DNA of 64,000 bases from Asterella californica (taxonomy: Eukaryota; Streptophyta; Marchantiopsida; Marchantiales; Aytoniaceae). A model generated the notes under the pieces. That model worked only from the letters and a program-made list of their open reading frames with translations. It made no database searches and was not told where the DNA came from. This document shows, in pieces, positions 12,740 through 20,949 of the stretch. The DNA lies in contig JAYKYS010000010.1 of assembly GCA_036924285.1 (NCBI GenBank), forward strand, positions 372,001 through 436,000, in the 5' to 3' direction. Positions within the stretch are counted from its first letter, which is position 1. Each line of letters opens with the position of its first letter. A program made the translations under genes and the position numbers.

Positions 12740-13916
12740 CTCAAGATTCACTCACATGACATTGCGGAATGCAGAAGCAAAGGAATAAAGCGGAGGAAAT
12801 TCCGTTGAGGAATAAGTGCAAAACTCTGTGGAGTTAAGATAAATGTTTCCCCGATAGTTGGGTTGTACATTATCATCCAACTTGAAACTGAAGGTGAAAT
12901 CGGAAGTTTCTACTTCCGCTACTCATACTAAAAACTATATATAGAGAAACGAATTTTGAATATGGTCCTCTAATCCCATATAGGTAAATATGCATGTAGG
13001 ATTTACTTCTGGGAACTTTTGCTCGCTTGCTGTTATCAGATAAATATATGTATGTTAAAATAATTTATATACCAAGTAGATGAAAATAATCAAAATGTTT
13101 TATAAATATTAACTATTAGCCCATGCTCAAAAACGTAAAAAAACCCGAATATAACCGTAAAGCGTGAGTAGACTACTGCATTACTAAAGATATAAGTAAG
13201 AGAACTAGTAATTATTTATATATTAATTTATTATTTTGCAGAGAGAGTTGAATAATAAATTAAACTCTTGGATATGTACCTCTTCTGTCTTTCTATGGAA
13301 GAGGGGAATATGCAGATGCTCTGAAAAGTATGTAACAATGAGTGATAGATGACTAGCAAATCCTACGGAATGCAGGCGGACCGAATCTACGAGTTACGTA
13401 ACTCACATGACTTGGCAGAAGGGGAGAATACAGTAGAGAAGATTCCTTTCAGACAAAATCCAATGCTGTTTCAGAGTTCATATAATGTGTTATGCGTTTA
13501 TCCCCTTGTTTACTCTTTCGAGTTTTCAACAATGACTCCTTCTTTTCTCTTTCCGGCTTTCACAACGACTCTATCCGTGCTTTTTGCTACATGACAACAA
13601 ATTCCCCTCCTCATTTTTCTGGTTTTCACAATCGACTTGTAGCTATACTAACGCATAGCAATAACAGTGGGGAATAAATGAGTCGTAAATTCTGCGGAAT
13701 GAACATGCGAGTTGCGAACGCAAAGTTCTCAAAAAGTGTATTCTGCGGGGACAACATATATAAGCTTCAACTCTGCTACTCTGCAAAATTGCATTCCGCG
13801 GAATTTTGGCAATTATGTGAGTTACTTTTGAAAAGATACATTATTCGAGAACGGAATATATAAGATTCGACTCTAACACTCCGCCAAAGTGCATTCCGTT
13901 GAGTTTTGGAGATCAT
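12740..13916. repeat. Degenerate repeat cluster around ATTCCGCGGAATT-type words
   Basis: The phrases CTCACATGAC and GGAATGC recur at about 12755, 13402, 13795 and 13890 in both orientations. Two imperfect tandem copies of about 73 bp, spaced 98 bp apart, cover 13755-13827 and 13853-13925 (shared ATATATAAG...TTC...ACTCT...GCATTCCG). This may be a decayed MITE or foldback cluster. No gene seen. Confidence 0.35.
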
Positions 13917-13980
13917 GTGGATGACTGCTCACAGGTGTGAGATGCAGGGTTCAAACCCCACATCCTCGGCGGTCATCCAC
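13917..13980. other. Three-way-junction hairpin with a T-arm-like branch
   Basis: A perfect 9-bp closing stem (GTGGATGAC at 13917-13925 with GTCATCCAC at 13972-13980) encloses two hairpins. The first is CTCACA-GG-TGTGAG (13928-13941). The second has GATG/CATC and GGG/CCC pairs around TTCAAA. This second arm contains a box B match (GGGTTCAAACCCC), like a tRNA T-arm. The whole is only 64 nt and lacks room for an anticodon arm, so it is a tRNA-like or SINE-head structure rather than a normal tRNA. Confidence 0.45.
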
Positions 13981-16480
13981 GGCGTAGAATGAAGGTTAGC
14001 AGCCGTTGGGTCTGCAGGCACGGCAATGAGACGACACTCATTCCCAGAACGAGAAGGAAAAGTGCTATCGGCGGTGGACAGAGGAGGAGCTAGAACCTCG
14101 ACAAGGCTGACGCGGTGGATGGTTGTCAGTGAGGCTGACAACAGGCTTCAACTGAAACTTTACGCACAAGTGGGAGAGAAAACTTCTTCCATAGGTATTC
14201 CACAAACAGTGGAGCAGCATGTTGTTCTGAAACCAGTGGTTACACGCAAAGCCGCCAGCGGCCATCCCATCGTGGAACGCATATTCAAGAAATATCCGTG
14301 CCTGTCGAATCGCACAAGACTAGTCACTATTCCCGTCTAGAGGTTTTCTACTCGAGCATGCACGTGGAGAGCAAATTTAGCTGGCAAGTTAACGACCAAG
14401 CACCTGAAATTGCCCGCAACAACCGGTTGCTCAGTGATCCACGGCTGCACGATAGAGTTGGTACTTTCATTCTAAGGTTTCCACAGCGGGATGTAGAGGA
14501 GTATGCGAATCGTAACTCAGACTTGAGTGGCCCGGCCGATTGTCAATCGTGTGATGTAGGGTTGGCAGCAGGAGAGTTACTTGCAGCGTACGCTGGCTCC
14601 TGAAAGCGTGTGACGAACCACTCCGATTCACGCGAAGACAAACTGAATATAACGAAGTTGAATAGCAGTATACGGTGTCTGATGCAAGGTTCTCAGTATC
14701 GATATCGGATCAACAAGCCCCCGTAAGCGACCGAGCAAGACAAAACAGAAGTATAAAAATTTCTTGTCGTGCCATCCTTCGGTTGCTTGCTCCCAGTTTT
14801 GATCATATGAAAGGTACGTACACCCCAGTAAGCAAAACTGACACCATCTTAACTTATCAGATAAGATCTCAACTCCAAGAGTACTGGTTACAAGTTTGCT
14901 GAGCGTACGTTTCAAACTTCGTAGGTCGAAAACCGTTAAAGTACTGATTTGATAGCACGGTAACATGACTGGCCACACATATTTTACACCTTGTGACCCT
15001 ATTCCTTCTGGAGTATGATCCGAGAATCCCTGCCAAACGATATGCAACCTGATTACCATAGGGAAAATAAATCGCACAGCAGGCCCTTGCAGGAAAACAA
15101 CCGAAAAGCATAACTTACTTGCAGCGCACGTACAAGATGTGCTTGAACATACTGATAAGCTGTGATGCTACAGAGCATATGCCAGAAGCTAAAAATGGAG
15201 AAGCAGTCGGGTGGGGAAATACTGTAACGAAAATCGGTGAAGTTCAGACGTATTCATGAAGGTGCAAGGAGGTATTGTTGATTAAGTAAATGAGTTTAAC
15301 TGCATCAGATTATCCTTTCCTGATCAGAAGGTACAGTACCGACTGAAGGGATCCAGAGCAGACAATAAAGAACCGTAACTGCTAAGTCTGACAGCTGCGT
15401 ATGAAGACCATTTAAGTTCCATGAATCCTAACACCAATAACACTGCTCACAGACACTTCAATCCAACCAGGACAGGACTAATCGCTGTACACTGTGTTTC
15501 ACACTAAATGCTAAAGCCATTCAATCCTACGTACCGTATAACCGTCAGACATAGCTACAGCAAACAGAGAATTCAAACAGCTGCTAAGAACAAGGACAGC
15601 GGGACTCTGAAGAGGAGACCAGAGCAGATAGAACTGACAAGGGAGTTGCTTTCCCACCTAGCATGGGAGCACGGAGACCAGATGCGTAATGGGAGGCTGT
15701 AAAATTCTCACAGAATAGAGTATGCACAAAGGTAGAACCAAACAACGCCATGTTATCGGCAACGCCTCAACCTCCTACGAGAAACTGGTTCGCACCAATA
15801 AGGGGAGAAGCAAAATGCCTGCCATAGCATTCTTCGTTCCCAGAGTCCCCCGTCCTCACTGGACAGTGAATGTGAACACAATAGATAAACGAGACGCAGA
15901 ATGAGGAACTTGTATCATTAGTAAGAAAAATGGATCGAGAGAATCTAAGAGCGTATATTTTACGGACTTGAAGGTGACCCAATACTAAGAAATCAGTCAT
16001 CGGTCATGCGGCAGTTTCACTAGAAGAAAGAGAGTTGCAAAGCAATGGACGAACAGATGAGTTTCATACTTTTCACCTACATGACGAAACATAGGCAACA
16101 CTGACAAGTATTGAGGATACGAGAAAACACAGAACAAGTAGAGGACGCCAAGAAGTGTGGCTTGTCTTTATTGGTCAACAAGTGCAGTACGAGACCATTA
16201 GGTCCTTCCGCAAATTGACTCTCCCTCCGCTTTCTTCCCGACGAATCTTATGGAACAGTGAGGCACGATATGAATGATGGGACCAAGGCAGAGAAAGTCA
16301 TAGAAGTTTGTTACAGATTGTAGTCTGGGCGATCGTTCTAATTTCTAGATCTTTTTCGTCTTGCACCGTGCTTCCCTTTTTAGCTTTTGTTGACACATAT
16401 GCACAAATGATCTGATGTTACATAACGTCCGCCTCTGTTGTGTGCTTGGCATCCTCCTGTTTTCCTTTCCTTGAAAAAGA
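13981..16480. other. Interval of unknown content
   Basis: Base composition is more balanced than in the flanks. Open frames exist, for example about 104 codons at 14026-14340 (+) and about 149 codons near 14628-15077 (-), but neither shows a domain, a splice-consistent neighbour or a familiar motif. It could hold unrecognised exons or a non-coding transcript. Confidence 0.3.
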
Positions 16481-16556
16481 ATGGCTAACTTCCTACAAGA
16501 TCTAAATATACACAGAGATTCACAAAAATGTACATGGGATTCGACATCTAATCATA

Positions 16557-17219
16557 TTACAGCGCCTCTTCCACCAGAGACCAATCATCTGCCCAGCTCT
16601 CATCGCCATCACTTATCTCGTCGTCATCCTCAGACATATCAACGCCAGACCAGCTATCATCGCTGTCAATTGTGCTGTCATTTATGCTCTGTTCGACACC
16701 TTCCGAGACGCTATCAGGCAGTGCTTCACGGATCTTTCGCGCGCGCAATAGGCTCTCGATTGGCAACACGATCTCGGAAGTCCAAGAATTAGGCTGCTCG
16801 TCCTCATCCACTACATCATCGTCTTGTTGAGACTCGTTTTCACACTCACTGTCACTCTGCTGGTGATCCAAATCCGAGTACTGATCCCAGGCACACAAAG
16901 GTCTCTCAACTTTTAATATTGGTTTCTTCGACGAGGACGACGAAGGCGGCGATGAGTCGCAAACACGCCACTCGTGCATCTTGTAGTTGCTGGTGATGTT
17001 GAACGCTTTCGCCTTGACATTTCCCTTGGTTTTGTTCAACGACTTGTCAACTGGCAAAGCGAAAGCGCAGACTTTGCAACGCACTTTACCGTTGCTGCCG
17101 CATTTACCTGTACACTTGGTATGATTCGTCGGTTTGTTCGACGCCTTAACAGATGGCCACGCAGAAGAATGCTTGCTTTCTCGAACGTACGATCCGTGCA
17201 CTCGTCCTTCACGCCTCAT
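16557..17219 (-). CDS. Conserved plant protein of unknown function (MRREGR.../KPTNH...TGKCG family)
   Basis: A 220-residue protein starting at the ATG at 17219, where the family-typical opening MRREGRVHG begins. The open frame continues 18 codons upstream without an ATG; a good acceptor (CTCCAG) just before the ATG leaves room for an upstream exon. Residues 27-35 (SNKPTNHTK), four cysteines at 36, 40, 48 and 51 (a possible zinc site), KTKG at 63-66 and NYKMHEWRV at 78-86 match a land-plant family I know only as uncharacterised. From about residue 90 there is a serine run, then an Asp/Glu-rich tail to the C-terminus. Single exon as read. No reaction or location can be assigned. The MULE lies about 1.1 kb upstream. 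Confidence 0.72.
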   Translation of the reverse strand: MRREGRVHGSYVRESKHSSAWPSVKASNKPTNHTKCTGKCGSNGKVRCKVCAFALPVDKSLNKTKGNVKAKAFNITSNYKMHEWRVCDSSPPSSSSSKKPILKVERPLCAWDQYSDLDHQQSDSECENESQQDDDVVDEDEQPNSWTSEIVLPIESLLRARKIREALPDSVSEGVEQSINDSTIDSDDSWSGVDMSEDDDEISDGDESWADDWSLVEEAL

Positions 17220-17273
17220 GCTGGAGCGGTAGAAGCCGAAGGCTATTGCAATTTGGCACTCTTCACCCGCCAA

Positions 17274-18353
17274 TCTCCCTCAATACAGCGATAACTTCAA
17301 TCAACTGGCTCCTTAGATACTGGTGATGAGAACTCGATGAAGAATAACGAGACGCAGAGAAGACGGAGAAGGGCTAAACTCACACAGAAAAACACCACAA
17401 GACTACATGTAACTTGAGCACCGCGAAGGAAATCTAGAGGGAAAACTGCAGGCCACACTAGACGAGAGGGCCGACGATTCACGCACTTGTACGAGAGCAA
17501 GAGCGAGAAGCGTAGCGGACGAGACAACGACGGTGTCACTGGAGCGTAAAAGAGCAAACCCCGCTCCGGTGCACGCGGAAACTTGCAACACTGGACTCCT
17601 GTACAACAAGGCGTTGGAGGAGCGTAACGAGCAAGAAGGAAGCCAGTTTTCCCTTTCGTTTCAGTTAGAGACAATCACAGCAACCCAAAGCACCAAAACG
17701 ACACACTACCGAAGCCACAACGAAGTGAAATGCAAGCGGACGATCCGAAGCAGTGGAATATCCGGAATCTAGCCCTTGGAAAGAGATTCCAGACCACGTC
17801 GCCTCCGGTGCCAGGGCTCGCAAGCAATTCAATCCGGCCGCGTGTAGTAGCGGCTATCAGCTATCGCAGCCATCGCAGGCTTTACAGAGCCAACGTGGTG
17901 GGCGCAGGCACCACGGCAGCACATCCCACGTGCTTGACGTGGTCAGCATACGCTGGATCTGGCGATGGCACTGGCTTCGTCTGCCGGTCCTTTCTCTCGG
18001 GCCCTGCTCCTCTACCTAGAAATGGCCATGGTTAATCTTTCCGACCACCCACCTTTCTGCTCCCCTTTTGGAGGTGAAGAGTCGCTGGCGCTGGTGGGCC
18101 ACACCCCTCTGTGACCAGGGACTTCCATCGTGACCGACTTGTCCTTAAGCTTCGGAGTCCGGAGTCCGGACATTGTCATGCCTTGTTCTTCAGTAAGTCG
18201 GGAGCTTTGACTTACGACAAACGAGTGGCGTTGCTTTGCCCTCCCGTGCACTGTAGCAGGCAACGTACTATCCTTGTCGTGAGCAAGACATTCCACGCCT
18301 GCTCTCCGGGAAAGGACGACGACACAAGTAACTCCAAGGTTCCGGGGACGCGA
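17274..18353. other. GC-rich upstream region of the unknown-function gene
   Basis: Clearly richer in G+C and CpG than most of the window, as expected of a promoter and leader for the minus-strand gene at 17.2 kb. Long frames on both strands here have no ATG in the right place or no protein-like pattern. The MULE inserted at the distal edge. Confidence 0.45.
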
Positions 18354-18363
18354 CGAGAATCTG
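18354..18363 (+). repeat. Target site duplication, left copy
   Basis: CGAGAATCTG, repeated exactly at 28059-28068. Ten bases is within the usual 8-11 bp duplication made by MULE transposases. Confidence 0.9.
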
Positions 18364-18498
18364 CAGCTTTTTACTTGATCAGGCCCCCAGAACGAATCGC
18401 GGACTTGATCGGACCCCTCTACTAAATCCCTTCTTGATCGGACCCCCAACCTTCCACAGCACGTAAAGCAAGTAACTGTGCCATGTCAGAGTACAGCT
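18364..18498 (+). repeat. MULE left terminal inverted repeat
   Basis: Begins CAGCTTTTTACTTGATCAGG and matches the complement of 27924-28058 at 129 of 135 positions. It holds three copies of TTGATCRGRCCCC at 18375, 18405 and 18434, about 30 bp apart (about three helical turns), likely transposase binding sites. The inner edge is CCATGTCAGAGTACAGCT (18481-18498), repeated at 18534-18551. It probably also carries the promoter of the RPA-like gene. Confidence 0.92.
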
Positions 18499-18533
18499 AG
18501 GATGATATCAACCACACCACGATGACGCGAGAG

Positions 18534-18551
18534 CCATGTCAGAGTACAGCT
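18534..18551 (+). repeat. MULE subterminal repeat (left)
   Basis: An exact second copy of the 18-bp word at 18481-18498, 53 bp further in. The right end has the same arrangement (27881-27898 and 27924-27941, 43 bp apart). Confidence 0.8.
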
Positions 18552-18654
18552 CATCGCCAGAAATTTAAGTACATTCTGTACTTTTCAGGGGACGAAGACG
18601 CGGCCAGGCGACGGAGACGCGGGAATAGAAGTTCGAATGAAGATTGTTTCAGAT

Positions 18655-18840
18655 TGTTAGCGGGAGAGCAAGTCGTGTTACAAAAGCGGGAGAGCTTGAG
18701 CAAGCTTACAGAAACGTCGTGTTACAAATGCGGGAGAGCTTGAACGCGTTGAATCGAATGTGGAAGAGCATAAGCGCCTTGAATCGAAGGCGGGAGAGCT
18801 CGAACGTGTTGAATCGAAGTCCGCAGAGCCTGAGCAGAGG
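18655..18840 (+). repeat. 30-bp tandem repeat in the leader of the RPA-like gene
   Basis: About six imperfect units beginning GCGGGAGAGC or a variant; the last four are spaced 30 bp apart (about 18730, 18760, 18790, 18820) and share TTGAATCGAA. In one frame the last units read as a charged repeat (AGELERVESK) ending at a stop at about 18840. This is either 5' leader or a lost N-terminal coiled-coil exon. Confidence 0.6.
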
Positions 18841-18855
18841 TGACAGAACTCCAAA

Positions 18856-19659
18856 ATGTGTTCTTTGGCAGAACTTGAAGAGTGCATAAATAATATGCCT
18901 TCCATGTGGGTGGTAGCTTCTATTCAGCGCATAATCAAAAATCGGAAGTGGAGTTCTATTCCGTATGTTGCTTGTAATTTTCCAGGGTGTTTCAAGCAAG
19001 TGACAGAACAGACACAAATCTCGTCAAGCTCGGCAAGGAAGGTGTTATATTTCAATCACTCGCAGTCTGATAGTAGGAAAGCTTGGCATGCTTGTGGTCA
19101 GAGGGGAAGTAAAAGGCAATATCGTTTTCATTTAGGATTGATCGATTATAGTGTAAGTGATCGTCCAGAAGCAGCCTTACCTATAGCCATTGTGTGGAGT
19201 ATTGGAGAGAAACTATTAGGGATCACTGCGGAAGAGTTCGAGAAATTATCTTCTGATGAACAAGATAGCATTTTCAATGCTGTCTGCAGAAAGAAATGGC
19301 GATTCAAAATAGGTATGAATTCGAAGCAGAATCGATTTACCGTGTTCGATGTGGAGCAGGAGGTAGAGGAGTTAGATGAGTTCGAAGACGCTATAGAAGA
19401 TCTTGCCACTGCTATGGATAGTGTGACATTTTATCCTTCAATAGAAAGTGAAATGTCCACAGTGGGTAATACTGCGGAGCTTGTTGAGATAGAACGCTTA
19501 CATTATCGAGTACTGGCCCTGGTTGAAAAATCAGAAGAGACTGAACAGAGCTTAGAAGGTATTGCTCGGGATTTACATGCTGTAATAGAGCTCAGACGCC
19601 AAGAAAAAGAAGAACTGTTAGAATTAGTAGAGGCATTACGAAAACTGAAAGAGTTGTAA
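18856..19659 (+). CDS. RPA70 C-terminal OB-fold-like (Rep_fac-A_C) protein with coiled-coil tail
   Basis: 267 residues in a single open frame. Residues 18-160 follow the pattern of the zinc-ribbon OB fold at the C-terminus of replication protein A large subunit. A strand (WVVASIQRI) precedes Y-x-A-C40-x4-C45, then W77-H-A-C80, YRFHLGLIDYS (89-99), and a GEKLLGITAEEFEKL helix (117-131), the usual 'll G.sAeEl..l' segment. RPA70 has a fourth zinc cysteine two residues after the third; here that position is arginine, so the ribbon is incomplete. Residues 208-267 are a charged helix, probably a coiled coil. The family binds single-stranded DNA. It is transcribed inward from the left TIR, with AATAAA at 19677-19682, 18 nt after the stop. 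RPA-like proteins are known as accessory genes of plant Helitrons; finding one in a MULE is unusual to my knowledge. An upstream exon is not excluded. Confidence 0.68.
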   Translation: MCSLAELEECINNMPSMWVVASIQRIIKNRKWSSIPYVACNFPGCFKQVTEQTQISSSSARKVLYFNHSQSDSRKAWHACGQRGSKRQYRFHLGLIDYSVSDRPEAALPIAIVWSIGEKLLGITAEEFEKLSSDEQDSIFNAVCRKKWRFKIGMNSKQNRFTVFDVEQEVEELDEFEDAIEDLATAMDSVTFYPSIESEMSTVGNTAELVEIERLHYRVLALVEKSEETEQSLEGIARDLHAVIELRRQEKEELLELVEALRKLKEL

Positions 19660-19755
19660 GTGTAAAAGGATCATATAATAAAGTTTTGAATTCCATACAG
19701 TGTTCAAACTCATGCATGCTTTCGAGAAGAAGCTAGTAATATTGCTAGTTAAGGA

Positions 19756-20110
19756 GGCGAAACAGGTATGTTTCGCTCAATTGGTAGGCGAAACATACAT
19801 GTTTCGCAGGTACAATCCTACCTGAGGGCGAAACATGATGTTTCGCCCTCTGATGTATTCGTGTTTCGTCTCGTTACAGGGCGAAACACGATGTTTCGCC
19901 CCGTCACGAGGCGAAACACGATGTTTCGCCTCGACATTTAGTCGGAGACGAAACAGAGAGTGTTTCGCCTCGACAGTTTACTCGGAGGCGAAACACTCCA
20001 TGTTTCGCCTTGTCACGAGGCGAAACATGGAGTGTTTCGCCTCGTAACAGTTTACTCTTTGTGTCGTCGACTTTCTGTTTACCCCGAGGGCGAAACACGA
20101 TGTTTCGCCC
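19756..20110. repeat. Palindrome array 1 (GGCGAAACA...TGTTTCGCC)
   Basis: About nine units, each a near-perfect palindrome of 20-23 bp with arms GGCGAAACA and TGTTTCGCC around a variable centre. Units are separated by 5-25 bp of unrelated sequence. The array starts about 100 bp after the stop of the RPA-like gene. It has no coding role as far as I can see. Confidence 0.9.
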
Positions 20111-20412
20111 TCTGTTATCGAGTTAACCAAAAACCCTTATGGACGCGAAAACTCACTATTTGTAAGTAGCTTTGTAGCGATTTTTCATATGGCTTTATAA
20201 ACTTTGCAGCAAGTGCAAGAAATAAACTGCTCATGGAAGTTCTTTATCCGCATGGAAACTATTCGTCGTCTAACCTCGATGTCCACGTACTGCTTCTCCC
20301 GGCCAACGGAAAATTTGCTTCCTCCCGGCCAAGCCAGCCGATTTAGAAGCTTGAGATATCTTGAAATCGGAAAATTTGCTTCCTCTCAATTTGCTTCCTC
20401 TCGATATTCATG

Positions 20413-20697
20413 AAATTTGAGTCCAGTGGAATAGAATCCGGAACTGTTTGGAGCCGAGTATCGATGATGTGTACTCGGCTCCAATCAGTACTGGATTCTT
20501 TTCCAGAAACGCATGTTTCTCTTTGTAGCGTGCACGCATGTTTCTCTTTGTAACGTGCTCCCGATATGATCAAATTTGAGTACAATGGAATAGAATCCAG
20601 AACTGTTTGGAGCCGAGTATCCATGATGTGTACTTGGCTTCAATCAGTACTGGATTCTTTTCCAGAAACGCATGTCTCGCTTTGTAGCGTATTCTTA
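20413..20697. repeat. 159-bp tandem duplication with internal hairpin
   Basis: Copy 1 at 20413-20571 and copy 2 from 20572 share long identical stretches. Each contains a stem made of GGAGCCGAGTA and TACTCGGCTCC (in copy 2 with mismatches). It lies between the convergent 3' ends of the RPA-like and phosphatase-fusion genes. Confidence 0.75.
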
Positions 20698-20949
20698 AGC
20701 TCGCTCGATGTTCACCTACAGCTTCTCCTAATCGAACCCTACACACGACGTCTTCTTGTTGTGTTCTTCTCTTTTTCCTCAAACAACTCTTCACAGGACA
20801 ATCTTTAAACTAGTGTAACAGTGAAGGATAATATCTTACAGAAGGACAATATCTTTAAGTAGTGTAGCTTAACACGAGGAAGTAAGTATTACAAAATATA
20901 ACTGTTTACAAGGTAAAGTTATGGACTTCCTCAAAAAGAGTAATGTTTC

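Noticed and set aside
14026..15111. Protein genes in the 14-15 kb interval
   Set aside because: Frames of 100-150 codons without domain, exon partners or conserved motif.
17297..17674. 125-codon open frame upstream of the unknown-function gene
   Set aside because: It begins with TTG, has no ATG, and overlaps a promoter-like region in a different frame from the gene. Probably chance in GC-rich DNA.
18012..18449. 145-codon frame and its partner at 27973-28155
   Set aside because: Both are translations of the MULE terminal repeat and flank, which is why they share residues. No sign of a real protein.
19835..20169. Repetitive open frames over the palindrome array, with Cys/Phe/Ala-rich text
   Set aside because: They only translate the palindromes; frames exist on both strands.
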